Source of the DNA: GCA-2701705 sp964342155
GTDB taxonomy: Bacteria; Pseudomonadota; Gammaproteobacteria; GCA-002705445; GCA-002716945
Direction: 5' to 3'
Assembly (NCBI GenBank): GCA_964342155.1
Contig: CAYFEQ010000003.1
Location: 1 to 64,000, forward strand
Length of the DNA stretch: 64,000 bases
Position 1 is the stretch's first letter. Every line of letters starts with the position of its first letter. The notes beneath the pieces are model-generated. The model did no database searches and had not been told where the DNA came from. It saw only the letters and a program-made list of their open reading frames with translations. The position numbers and the translations under genes were made by a program. Below, one piece after another: positions 34,206 through 43,181 of this stretch.

Positions 34206-35588
34206 TTATATAAGTTTCTTTGGATCTAATAATTTTACAAGTTGTGATCTTGATAAATTTGTCATCTGTTCTGCTATATCTATTATTGATTTATTAGTCT
34301 TATATGCTTCTTTTACAATCTTAGCTGCAAGATCATAACCAACAACTTCATTGAGTTTGGTTGCAACAATAGGGTTTCTTTCTAAACTCTTTCTGATATT
34401 TTCCTCATTAGCTTTAAATCCTTGTATTGTTGAAGCCAATGATAAGCATGAGTCAGTAACTATTTCAAAAGATTCTATGATGTTGTGAGCAATTATGGGC
34501 AACATAGTATTTAGCTGGAAATTGCTCGACATACAAGCCGAAGTAATTGAATTGTTATTGCCTAGCACTCTTGTCATAGCCATAAGTATTGCTTCCGGCA
34601 TAACTGGATTAATTTTGCCTGGCATTATACTGCTTCCAGGTTGAAGTGGTTTAAGAGTAATTTCTGCTAAACCCGATGTAGGTCCACTATTCATCCATCG
34701 GAGATCATTACAAATTTTTGTAATAGAAGATGAGATTCTTACTAATGATGCGCTCATAGTTAAAATATGATCCTGAGATGATATCATCTGACCTTTTTCA
34801 GATAGAGGTCTAAATTTTATTTTTAAATTTTTATAAATCTTATTTAATTCAATGCATACTTTTTTATCAAATCCTTTGGGTGCGTTTAATCCTGTTCCAA
34901 TTGCAGTTCCACCGATAGGAATGGATAGTATTTCATCACGAGCAGTATCCATGGTTGAATATGCAGCCTGTAATAACTGTCTCCAAATTTCAATTTCTTG
35001 ACCAAAGGAGATTGGAACTGCATCCATAAGATGAGTGCGTCCAGATTTAACAATTTTCTTTAAGTCATTAGATTTTTTTTCCAAAACATAATCTAGATAA
35101 CCCATGCTATCAACAAGTTCTGCTTCAGCTCTCACACAACTAATATTTATTGTTGTTGGTATAACATCATTAGAGCTTTGTGATTTGTTTATATCATCAT
35201 TTGGATGAACTTTTTGTTTAAGCTTCTTTGAAACTAAATTTGCTAAAACTTCGTTCATATTCATATTAATGCTTGTTCCAGAACCTGTTTGATATAATGG
35301 TGCTGGAAAATGTTCATAATAATCAGCTATATTATTATTAATTTGTGATGCGCATTCATGTATTGCAGATGATAGTTTCTTATTAATAATATTTGATTTG
35401 TAGTTGGCAATTGCACAAGCACCTTTTAGCATTGCTAAAGATTGAATGAAGCTTGGATAAAACCAATCATTGCCTATCTGGAAATTATCAACAGCTCTCT
35501 GGGTTTGAGCGCCATACAAAGCATCTTTCGGAACTTTTACCTTACCTAAAGAATCTTCTTCAATTCTATATGTAATTTTCTTTTTCAT
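34206..35588 (-). CDS. fumC: Fumarate hydratase class II
   Basis: Oxygen-stable, iron-free fumarase of the TCA cycle. The superfamily signature GSSIMPGKINP is present near residue 318, with TGSGTSINMNMNEV and SGRTHLMDA upstream. 460 aa is normal. It is divergent from purB and probably heads the transcript fumC-ExbB-like-ExbD-like-hypothetical, with acnA 72 bp further on. Confidence 0.97.
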   Translation of the reverse strand: MKKKITYRIEEDSLGKVKVPKDALYGAQTQRAVDNFQIGNDWFYPSFIQSLAMLKGACAIANYKSNIINKKLSSAIHECASQINNNIADYYEHFPAPLYQTGSGTSINMNMNEVLANLVSKKLKQKVHPNDDINKSQSSNDVIPTTINISCVRAEAELVDSMGYLDYVLEKKSNDLKKIVKSGRTHLMDAVPISFGQEIEIWRQLLQAAYSTMDTARDEILSIPIGGTAIGTGLNAPKGFDKKVCIELNKIYKNLKIKFRPLSEKGQMISSQDHILTMSASLVRISSSITKICNDLRWMNSGPTSGLAEITLKPLQPGSSIMPGKINPVMPEAILMAMTRVLGNNNSITSACMSSNFQLNTMLPIIAHNIIESFEIVTDSCLSLASTIQGFKANEENIRKSLERNPIVATKLNEVVGYDLAAKIVKEAYKTNKSIIDIAEQMTNLSRSQLVKLLDPKKLI

Positions 35589-35631
35589 GAGAACATTTGC
35601 TAGTCTTATAACATAAATGCTTTATTTATGC

Positions 35632-35637
35632 TATAAT
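35632..35637 (+). promoter_or_regulatory. -10 box (TATAAT) upstream of purB
   Basis: A perfect TATAAT lies 25 bp before the purB ATG in the 74 bp gap to divergent fumC. No good -35 is seen at 17 bp. It supports purB having its own promoter since it is separated from mnmA-hflD. Confidence 0.35.
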
Positions 35638-35662
35638 AACATCTTTAGGGTAAATATTAAGT

Positions 35663-37030
35663 ATGAAAAAATATGATTTACTCTCGATCTCGCCGATAGA
35701 TGGTAGGTATTTTGAAGTTTGTCATGGTATGGCAGAACATTTTTCAGAGTACGCATTAATTAAAAATAGAGTTCTAGTAGAAGTAAAGTGGCTATTATTC
35801 CTATCTAATCAAAAAGAAATTAGGAGTATTCCAATACTTAATACTGTATCAAAAAACTTTCTCTTAAAAATACATGATGGTTTTACTATTAAGGATGCAG
35901 AAAAAATTAAAAAGCTTGAATCAACAACCAAGCATGATGTTAAAGCAGTTGAATACTTTATTAAAAGTAAAATAAAGAAGCACCCTATCTTAAAAAAATA
36001 TATTGAACACGTTCATATTTGCTGTACTTCAGAAGATATAAATAATTTATCGTATGCGATGATGATTAATCAAGGAAGATTGCTTCTTAAAAAGAAAATG
36101 GATTCATTAAATAAATTAATTTTAAGCTATGTTAAAAAATATTCAAAAAATGTAATGATTTCCCATACTCATGGTCAAATTGCAACACCTACAACTATGG
36201 GAAAAGAGTTTCTTAATTTTTATTCTAGACTATCGCTCCTATCAATTGAATTATCAGATATAAATATTTTTGGAAAATTTAATGGAGCAACTGGAAATTA
36301 TTCTTCACACTCTATTGCATTTCCAAATGTTAATTGGCCAAAAGTAAATAAAAGATTTATAGAATCACTAGGTATAAAAGAAAATAAATATACTACCCAA
36401 ATAGAACCACATGATTACATTTGTAGTATCTCTAACAAATTATCACATTATAATTCTATTCTAATAGGGTTGTCTCAAGATATTTGGTTCTATATCTCTA
36501 AAAACTATTTTGTTCAAAAAAATGTAAAAGGAGAAATAGGGTCCTCAACTATGCCTCATAAAATTAATCCTATTAATTTTGAAAATGCAGAAGGCAATCT
36601 TGGAATTACTAATAGCCTGCTTAGATTCTTTTCAGAAAAACTTGTAATATCTAGACTGCAGCGAGACTTATCTGACTCTACTGTTCTTAGAAATATTGGG
36701 CTGGCATTTAGTTATTCATATCTTGCTTATGACAATATGATTGTTGGTTTAAAAAAAATATCTCTAAACAATGATATTCTTGATAAAGATCTTTCAAATT
36801 CCTGGGAAATACTTGCTGAACCAATTCAAATGATAGCAAGAAAATATAACATCACTAACTCCTATGAAATTTTAAAAAAAGAAACCAGGGGTAAACAAGT
36901 CACCCAAGATGTCATTGCGAAAATAATTAATGTATTAGATATTCCATTAAGTGAAAAAAAATTATTGTTATCACTAACGCCAAAAAAATATATTGGTTTT
37001 TCAATAAAATTATGTAATGACTTCAAATGA
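35663..37030 (+). CDS. purB: Adenylosuccinate lyase
   Basis: Two purine steps (SAICAR to AICAR and adenylosuccinate to AMP), releasing fumarate. Signature block GSSTMPHKINPINFENAEGN near residue 293; catalytic His in SHTHGQIATPTT. 455 aa matches the E. coli type. The last 14 bp overlap the next small gene. Confidence 0.97.
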   Translation: MKKYDLLSISPIDGRYFEVCHGMAEHFSEYALIKNRVLVEVKWLLFLSNQKEIRSIPILNTVSKNFLLKIHDGFTIKDAEKIKKLESTTKHDVKAVEYFIKSKIKKHPILKKYIEHVHICCTSEDINNLSYAMMINQGRLLLKKKMDSLNKLILSYVKKYSKNVMISHTHGQIATPTTMGKEFLNFYSRLSLLSIELSDINIFGKFNGATGNYSSHSIAFPNVNWPKVNKRFIESLGIKENKYTTQIEPHDYICSISNKLSHYNSILIGLSQDIWFYISKNYFVQKNVKGEIGSSTMPHKINPINFENAEGNLGITNSLLRFFSEKLVISRLQRDLSDSTVLRNIGLAFSYSYLAYDNMIVGLKKISLNNDILDKDLSNSWEILAEPIQMIARKYNITNSYEILKKETRGKQVTQDVIAKIINVLDIPLSEKKLLLSLTPKKYIGFSIKLCNDFK

Positions 37031-37265
37031 CAATGATATTTATCTAGTATTTATTGAAATTGAAGAAATTCTTGATAATTTCAACATAGAATATGAATCA
37101 TTAGATAACAGAATTGAGTTCTTTACTGCAAATTCTACTCAAATCATAGTTGCTGTCGATAATGGGAATATAATAGTTTTTCGAGAAGATAAAAGTCGTA
37201 TTTTTACTTTGAATTCAAGTAAGATTGAACTTTTTAAATTTATTAAAAAATGTATTGAATCCTAA
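37017..37265 (+). CDS. Small acidic hypothetical protein
   Basis: 82 aa, starting inside the purB stop region (overlap 14 bp), so probably translationally coupled to purB. Predicted helix (residues 8-20), alternating strands (RIEFFTANSTQIIVAV, NIIVFRED, RIFTLN) and a C-terminal helix. No cysteines except one near the end, no signal and no membrane segment. I do not recognise the family. Confidence 0.65.
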   Translation: MTSNDNDIYLVFIEIEEILDNFNIEYESLDNRIEFFTANSTQIIVAVDNGNIIVFREDKSRIFTLNSSKIELFKFIKKCIES

Positions 37266-37266
37266 A

Positions 37267-38739
37267 TTACTTCTTAGGTTTCATCAATGGAAATAGAAGA
37301 ACATCTCTTATAGATGATGAGTTTGTTAGAATCATGATTAATCTATCTATTCCAATGCCAGCGCCTGCTGCAGGTGGCATTCCATATTCTAGCGCTGTTA
37401 TAAAATCCTTATCATAGGACATTTTTTCATCATTGGTAGACTCAGCTTGTCTTGTAAATCTAAGTGATTGTTCATATGGATTATTGAGTTCAGAAAAACC
37501 ATTTGCAACTTCTCTTCCTGCGATAAATAATTCAAATCTCTCAGCAATTCCTTGATCATTATCAAAACTTCTCGCAAGAGGAGATACATCAGTTGGATAA
37601 TGTGTAACAAAAGTTGGATTAATTAATTCCTTTTCTACAGTTTTTTCAAATATATCTAAATGTGTATGGAATAATGATTTATCGTCAGTAATTGATATAT
37701 CAGATTTTTTTGCATAATCATTTAAAAATTTTAGATCACTAATATTTTCTGAATTTATTTCTTTATTATATTGAAACAATGCATCATAAAATTTAATTCT
37801 TTTAAATGGCACATTAGTATCAATTGTGACATTTTGGTATTCAAAAGAATCTTTAATTTCAATCCTCTTTTTTATATCAGTAAACATCTTTTCAATTAAA
37901 TCCATTAAATACACATAATCTTGATAGGCACTATAAAATTCTATCATTGTAAATTCCGGATTATGTTTTACTGACAGACCTTCATTTCTAAAGCTACGAT
38001 TTATTTCAAAAACTTTTTCAAATCCACCTATAATACATCTTTTTAAAAACAACTCTGGAGCAACTCTGAGATAAAGATCCATATCAAGAGTATTATGGTA
38101 AGTAGCAAAAGGTTTAGCTGTTGCTCCTCCAGGAATAATATGCATCATGGGTGTTTCTATTTCTAAAAAATCATTTGATATAAAAAAGTCTCGTATAGAT
38201 GAGATTATTTTAGTTCTTTTCTTAAAAAGATTCTTAGTATCATGATTAGTCATTAAGTCTAAATATCTTTGCCTATATTTAATTTCTATATCTGAAATTC
38301 CATGGAATTTTTCTGGCAAAGGCCTCAATGATTTAGCAAGTAATGTAATTTCTAAAACATTAACTGTTAACTCATTTGTTTTGGTTTTGAATAGTGTCCC
38401 TTTGACACCAGCTATATCACCAAGATCTAGGTCAGGTATAATCTCTTTACTTTCTTCAGGAAGAGATTTCTTTTGAAGATAAATTTGAATTTTTCCAGAT
38501 TCATCATGTAAATCAGCAAATGTCGAATTTCCCATTTCTCTAATCATTAATAATCTTCCAGCTATGGAAACAGAGACATTTTTATTCTTCAAATCATCTT
38601 TTTCTATATCTTTGTATTTTTCAACAAGCAAAATACTGTCATCAGTTTTTTTGAATGTATTTGGGTATGGGTTAAATTTTTCCTTTATTCTGTCTAGTTT
38701 TTTCTTACGTTCAAGAATTAGTTTGTTATCATCTTCCAT
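37267..38739 (-). CDS. lysS: Lysine--tRNA ligase, class II
   Basis: Charges tRNA-Lys. N-terminal OB anticodon-binding domain (about 50-150), then the class II core with motif 2 FRNEGLSVKHNPEFTMIEFY and motif 3 GAGIGIDRLIMIL. 490 aa, a little shorter than E. coli at the N-terminus. It follows prfB by 1 bp; prfB-lysS is the E. coli order. Confidence 0.97.
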   Translation of the reverse strand: MEDDNKLILERKKKLDRIKEKFNPYPNTFKKTDDSILLVEKYKDIEKDDLKNKNVSVSIAGRLLMIREMGNSTFADLHDESGKIQIYLQKKSLPEESKEIIPDLDLGDIAGVKGTLFKTKTNELTVNVLEITLLAKSLRPLPEKFHGISDIEIKYRQRYLDLMTNHDTKNLFKKRTKIISSIRDFFISNDFLEIETPMMHIIPGGATAKPFATYHNTLDMDLYLRVAPELFLKRCIIGGFEKVFEINRSFRNEGLSVKHNPEFTMIEFYSAYQDYVYLMDLIEKMFTDIKKRIEIKDSFEYQNVTIDTNVPFKRIKFYDALFQYNKEINSENISDLKFLNDYAKKSDISITDDKSLFHTHLDIFEKTVEKELINPTFVTHYPTDVSPLARSFDNDQGIAERFELFIAGREVANGFSELNNPYEQSLRFTRQAESTNDEKMSYDKDFITALEYGMPPAAGAGIGIDRLIMILTNSSSIRDVLLFPLMKPKK

Positions 38740-38740
38740 T

Positions 38741-39857
38741 TTATAATCCAGCTTTTAAACTCTCTTCAATAAATTGATCTAATTCTCCATCTAGGACAGC
38801 TTGAGTATTTCCAGTTTCATATTTTGTTCTCAAGTCTTTGACTCTTGAATCATCTAGTATATATGATCTAATCTGACTGCCCCATCCAATATCAGATTTT
38901 TCTGATTCAATTTGATTCTTAACGGCATTTTGTTTTTCTATTTCATATAAATATAGTTTAGCACGTAGTTGCTTTAATGCGCTTTCTTTGTTTTTATGTT
39001 GAGAGCGACTATTTTGACATTGAACTACAATGTTTGTCGGTAGGTGTGTGATTCTGACAGCTGATTCAGTTGTATTAACATGCTGTCCTCCCGCTCCACT
39101 AGCTCTATAAACATCAATGCGTATGTCTGCTGGGTTTATTTCAATATTTAAATCATCTTCAATCTGTGGATATACAAAAATTGATGCAAAGGATGTGTGC
39201 CTACGATTTCCAGAATCAAATGGTGATTTTCTTACTAATCTATGTATTCCTGTTTCTGTTCTCAGCCAACCATATACATAATCACCATGGATTTTAATTG
39301 TTACACTTTTATAGCCTGCGATCTCTCCTTCTGATGCTTCAATTATCTCTGTAGTAAAATTATGTGTTTCACACCATTTTAAATACATTCTCATCAACAT
39401 TGAGACCCAGTCTTGGGCTTCTGTTCCACCAGAACCAGATTGAATATCTAGGTAAGCGTCATATGAGTCATGCTCATTTTTAAACATTTGTTTAAATTCA
39501 ATTGCATACAAAAGTTTATCTGCATTGGCTATTAAATCTTTCATCTCTCTAACTAGATCTATATTTTTTTCAATCAAATTATCCTTGAGCAATGAATTCA
39601 ATGTATATTGTGCCATTTCTACGTCATTATTAATTTTTTGCATTTCTGAATAGGAGGATTTCAGGCTTTTATGTTCTTTTTGAATTGAGGCAAGTTTTTT
39701 TCTATTTTTCCATACTTTTTCATCTTCTAATTGCGCCTCCAAAGTAGTTATTTTAGATACAAGGTTATCGTAGTCAAACTAACCTCCTGAGCTCTGTAAA
39801 TTTTTTTTCAAGCTCTTTTGCCTTATTTAAAATATCCAATATATCATCTCTATTCAT
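38741..39857 (-). CDS. prfB: Peptide chain release factor 2, programmed +1 frameshift
   Basis: RF2 releases peptides at UGA and UAA. The gene is in two frames. ATG 39857 opens 27 codons ending LRRLV, then TGA at 39776-39774. A +1 shift skipping 39776 continues as DYDNLVSKITTLEAQ to 38741, giving 371 aa (E. coli 365). GGQHVNTTESAVRI holds the GGQ loop. The anticodon-mimic SPF motif is in RKSPFDSG. The sequence after the shift, DYD, equals E. coli. The ATG overlaps the upstream nuclease stop by 8 bp. Confidence 0.95.
39774..39788 (-). promoter_or_regulatory. RF2 frameshift signal with GTT TGA slip site
   Basis: Minus strand AGGAGG-TTA-GTT-TGA-C. The internal Shine-Dalgarno AGGAGG is 3 nt from the slip codon, the same spacing as E. 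coli AGGGGG-TAT-CTT-TGA-C. The slip codon is GTT, not the near-universal CTT. In-frame TGA permits RF2 feedback on its own synthesis. Confidence 0.85.
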
Positions 39858-40515
39858 TACTATTTTTATCCTCAAATGAATTTAATCTTTCAAGCCATTT
39901 TATTTGATATTTTTTTAGTTCATCCAACGAAACTGTATTTTCCTCATGATCACCATTCCTCATGCATAGGAAAATCATTATGCTATCAATTTTTGTTTTA
40001 TATTGCCAATCATGAGCTAATGTATATGCAGCCAATTGCAGAAAATACTCATCAATTTCTTCTTGTGTTTTTTTTCTATATGACGACTTATAGTCCACTA
40101 AAATAATATTTTTATTCATTACTCCAATAAGGTCTATAGTGCCAGCATATCTATTTTTATAATGGACAGAGGCTTCGGTACCCCAAATTTCATCAATATT
40201 ATTAATACAATGTTCAATTATAATTTTAGCTAGGCTTTCAGCTATAAGAAAATTTTTATCGGTTTGTTGAAGAATTGTTTCGCTAGAAATATAATCATCT
40301 AAATATTTATGCATCAAATTTCCTATTCTCATTGCATCTAAACTAGAATGGCTTATTTTTTTATGTTCAGTTAAAGAATTTGGTTTGGTTGAATTTAGAA
40401 TAGAAGTCACGCTTGGGACAAATTCATTAGCCTCTATTTCATAATATCTAACACCATCAATTTTATTTATATTATAATTTTTATAATTATATTTCGATTT
40501 ATAGGTTTCAATCAT
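39850..40515 (-). CDS. PD-(D/E)XK nuclease, MGME1/RecB-like
   Basis: 221 aa. Nuclease core: RIGNLMHKYLDD (about residue 63), GTIDLIGV with the catalytic Asp, VDYKSS with the Asp and Lys of the (D/E)xK motif, and QLAAYTLAHDW (QxxxY, RecB-type motif). The layout resembles single-strand exonucleases of the MGME1 group. There is no Cas4-type cysteine set. It sits between merR and prfB, overlapping prfB. Physiological role unknown; a DNA-end processing enzyme is the best guess. Confidence 0.75.
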   Translation of the reverse strand: MIETYKSKYNYKNYNINKIDGVRYYEIEANEFVPSVTSILNSTKPNSLTEHKKISHSSLDAMRIGNLMHKYLDDYISSETILQQTDKNFLIAESLAKIIIEHCINNIDEIWGTEASVHYKNRYAGTIDLIGVMNKNIILVDYKSSYRKKTQEEIDEYFLQLAAYTLAHDWQYKTKIDSIMIFLCMRNGDHEENTVSLDELKKYQIKWLERLNSFEDKNSNE

Positions 40516-40522
40516 TCTAAAA

Positions 40523-40873
40523 CTATCTTTTTAAAATAGATAAAATTTTTTCTAGGTCTGCTGATAATTGGTCGAGAATTTGTCGATCAAGATAAGAGCT
40601 TTTTGCTGCCATAGTTTCATCTAATTTATTTTTTGCCCCTTCTATTGTATATCCCTGTTTGTTTAAAAGTTCGTTAATTTGAGAGACTAACATTAAATCC
40701 TTTTGTTGATAATATCTTCTATTCCCTCTTCTTTTTATTGGTTCAAGTTGTTTGAACTCCTGTTCCCAATATCTTAGTACATGAGATTTTATACCATAGA
40801 TTTTTGATACCTCTCCAATAGTAAAGTATCTCTTGTTTGGTATATTTATTGATGTATCGTTATTTGTCTCCAT
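40523..40873 (-). CDS. MerR-family regulator linked to ihfA
   Basis: 116 aa. Winged helix with YFTIGEVSKIYGIKSHVLRYWEQEF (residues 15-39) and NRRYYQQKDL. There is no metal-binding cysteine, so it is not a MerR/CueR metal sensor. Such a MerR protein follows ihfA in many gammaproteobacteria; its regulon is unknown. It overlaps the end of ihfA by 14 bp. Confidence 0.85.
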   Translation of the reverse strand: METNNDTSINIPNKRYFTIGEVSKIYGIKSHVLRYWEQEFKQLEPIKRRGNRRYYQQKDLMLVSQINELLNKQGYTIEGAKNKLDETMAAKSSYLDRQILDQLSADLEKILSILKR

Positions 40874-41156
40874 CGTAAGCTTCTAATTGAGATTTTAGTT
40901 TTAGTCCTGACTTAAATGTAACCACTCTTCGTTCACTAATAGTCACTTCTTCCCCTGTTTTTGGGTTTCTCCCAGGTCTTGGTTTTTTATTTCTCAAAAC
41001 AAAATTACCAAAACCAGAAAATTTAATATCTTCGCCTTTTTCAAGACTAGATTTAATTATTTCAAAAAACTGTTCAACAAATTCTTTTGCTTCCCTTTTG
41101 TTTAATCCAACTTCAGCATGTATGGTTTCTATTAGGGAATTTTTTGTAATTGTCAT
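40860..41156 (-). CDS. ihfA: Integration host factor subunit alpha
   Basis: 98 aa DNA-bending protein. Conserved blocks are GLNKREAKEFVEQFFEII, IKFSGFGNFVLRNK and the beta-arm RPGRNPKTGEEV with the intercalating Pro. It directly follows pheT (no gap), as in the E. coli pheST-ihfA operon. Confidence 0.95.
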   Translation of the reverse strand: MTITKNSLIETIHAEVGLNKREAKEFVEQFFEIIKSSLEKGEDIKFSGFGNFVLRNKKPRPGRNPKTGEEVTISERRVVTFKSGLKLKSQLEAYDGDK

Positions 41157-43181
41157 CTAAGCTCTCAATTTTGCATTGAATTCCTTTTGTAATAATTTAA
41201 GTACCTTATTCATTACAAAATTTACATCTGTATCTACAAGCGTTGAATTTTTATTTTGAAACATGAATTCAAGAGAGATGCTTTTTTTAGTTTCATCAAA
41301 TTTACGATCATAGAAAACATCATTAATTTTAATATTTATCAGGTATTTATAACCTTGTTTTATTATAATATCTATTATATCGTTTCCTGGGATTTTATCA
41401 TCAATTAAAATCGTTAAATCTCTACGGATTTTTGGAAACTGAGATATTTGGGTATATTTTATATTTTCAGGGAAAATTTCCTGATTCAGTGCAATTTCAA
41501 AGGCATAGATTTTATTTTCTACAGATTCTGTTTTACATAGTAAATTGGAAACTTCTCCACAGAAACCTATTTGTTTATTATTCAGGTTTATACTTGCTTG
41601 GACTTCAGTATCGAAGAATTTAGATTTAGTGGCTTTTTTAAAAATAATTGTTGGTAATATAGATATCAAATCACCTTTCAAATCGTAGAAGTCCAAGGTA
41701 GTTGAATCTAGCTTTAGGGATGCCTCTGAACTTTGTCCAGAAATTAAACCTGCAATATTATTAGTCTCAACTATTTTACCTTTGCTGTCTCTCTGATAAA
41801 TGTTACCTATTTCAAAAATCTTTACGTTATTATGCTGTCTGTTTGAATTATATTGATATGTCTTCACTAAACTTGGTATTAGTGAAGTACGCATTTCCGC
41901 TTTATCTTCAGAAATTGGGTTTTGTATTATATTTATCGATTGTTTCGAAACAAATTTTTCTTGATACTCTTTTGGTAAGAAACTATACGATTTTATTTCA
42001 TTATATCCTCTAGAAACTAATGATGGAATAATTTTTCTTGAAGTGCATATTATGGGTTTAATCTTGCTATCAATATGTTTTGACAAAGTAGTTTGAGGCT
42101 TGAATTCATCAAATCCAATTATTCGAGCTAGTTCTTCAAGTAAATCATACTCGTTACTAATATCAAATCGATAGGTTGGTACCGTTATAGTAAATTTATC
42201 TTTTGATTGATTACTATTAAAGCCTAAAAACTTAAAGATATTTTTTATTTCAGAATTACTAATTTTTTTACCCAGTATTCTATTGACTTGTTTTGTATTA
42301 AAATTAATCTTTCTTTTCCTAGATTTATTAAATGATTTATCTGAATGATTGCAGATCTTTATGTCTTGATAAGTAGTAAATTTATTTATTAGATACAAAA
42401 TTCTTAAAAGTGTATATTCATGAGTAGATGGATCTACTCCTCTTTCAAACCTATAAGAAGAATCTGTCTGGACTCTATATTCTTTGGAAGTTGCTCTAAT
42501 AAGTTCAGGTAAAAAATGAGCACATTCAATAATTATATTTTTTGATGCTGTATTAACCGAAGAATCTATAGATCCAATAATGCCGGCTATCGCTTGAATT
42601 GTAGTATTGTCACTGATGACGGGTGTATCTTGTTTTAAAGTATACTTTTTATCGTTCAAAGCAATTATTTTTTCATTTTTTTTACTAAATCTAACTGTTA
42701 GCTTTCCATTCAAAGTATCACTATCGAATGCATGGAATGGTTGTCCCAACTCAATCATTACATAATTTAATATATCAACTATTAGATTTATAGAAGTAAT
42801 TCCGCAGCTCTTTAGTCTATTCTTTATTAAGATTGGGGTTTTAATTTTATTATTAATACCATTGATTTGGAGGCATGTATAGATAGGTGATATTTTTTTA
42901 TCAACTGATTTAATAATATTGTTAGACTTTTGAATTTTTGTGTTGGCAGTTTTTAGAGTCAAAGTGTTTTGTCTGTATGCTGTTGACAAATCTCTTGCAA
43001 TTCCAGAAATAGATAAACAGTCTGGTCTATTTGGGGTAATATCTATATCAATAATAGATCCTAATTTAGATTTTTTAAAATTAGATACTTCAAGCCCAAT
43101 AGAAGTTAATTTATCACACAATTTTGTGCTTGATGGGATTTTAGGCAGTACTTCTTTTAACCACTCAACATTTAATTTCAT
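41157..43181 (-). CDS. pheT: Phenylalanine--tRNA ligase beta subunit lacking the tRNA-binding OB domain
   Basis: 674 aa against 795 in E. coli. The N-terminal B1 piece (MKLNVEWLKEVL...GLEV) runs directly into IDIDITPNRPDCL, the equivalent of E. coli residues near 150. The EMAP-like OB domain (NADKL...CGAPN...GMLCS) is entirely missing. The rest is colinear: B3/B4 editing region (CGITSINLIVDILNYV), GSIDSSVN, ERGVD, B5, YDLLEELARIIGF, and the C-terminal FDX anticodon-binding domain (SQFPKIRRDLTI). The frame is open and continuous, so this is deletion and not a broken gene. It overlaps pheS by 1 bp. Confidence 0.95.
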   Translation of the reverse strand: MKLNVEWLKEVLPKIPSSTKLCDKLTSIGLEVSNFKKSKLGSIIDIDITPNRPDCLSISGIARDLSTAYRQNTLTLKTANTKIQKSNNIIKSVDKKISPIYTCLQINGINNKIKTPILIKNRLKSCGITSINLIVDILNYVMIELGQPFHAFDSDTLNGKLTVRFSKKNEKIIALNDKKYTLKQDTPVISDNTTIQAIAGIIGSIDSSVNTASKNIIIECAHFLPELIRATSKEYRVQTDSSYRFERGVDPSTHEYTLLRILYLINKFTTYQDIKICNHSDKSFNKSRKRKINFNTKQVNRILGKKISNSEIKNIFKFLGFNSNQSKDKFTITVPTYRFDISNEYDLLEELARIIGFDEFKPQTTLSKHIDSKIKPIICTSRKIIPSLVSRGYNEIKSYSFLPKEYQEKFVSKQSINIIQNPISEDKAEMRTSLIPSLVKTYQYNSNRQHNNVKIFEIGNIYQRDSKGKIVETNNIAGLISGQSSEASLKLDSTTLDFYDLKGDLISILPTIIFKKATKSKFFDTEVQASINLNNKQIGFCGEVSNLLCKTESVENKIYAFEIALNQEIFPENIKYTQISQFPKIRRDLTILIDDKIPGNDIIDIIIKQGYKYLINIKINDVFYDRKFDETKKSISLEFMFQNKNSTLVDTDVNFVMNKVLKLLQKEFNAKLRA

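Noticed and set aside
37017..37265. 82 aa protein as frataxin (CyaY)
   Set aside because: Size, acidic helix and strands are suggestive, but the conserved frataxin strand blocks (GVLTIxF, NGSKIIINRQ, the tryptophans) are absent.
39743..39857. prfB as a frameshifted pseudogene
   Set aside because: The internal Shine-Dalgarno, exact spacing, TGA and DYD continuation show a programmed frameshift, not a mutation.
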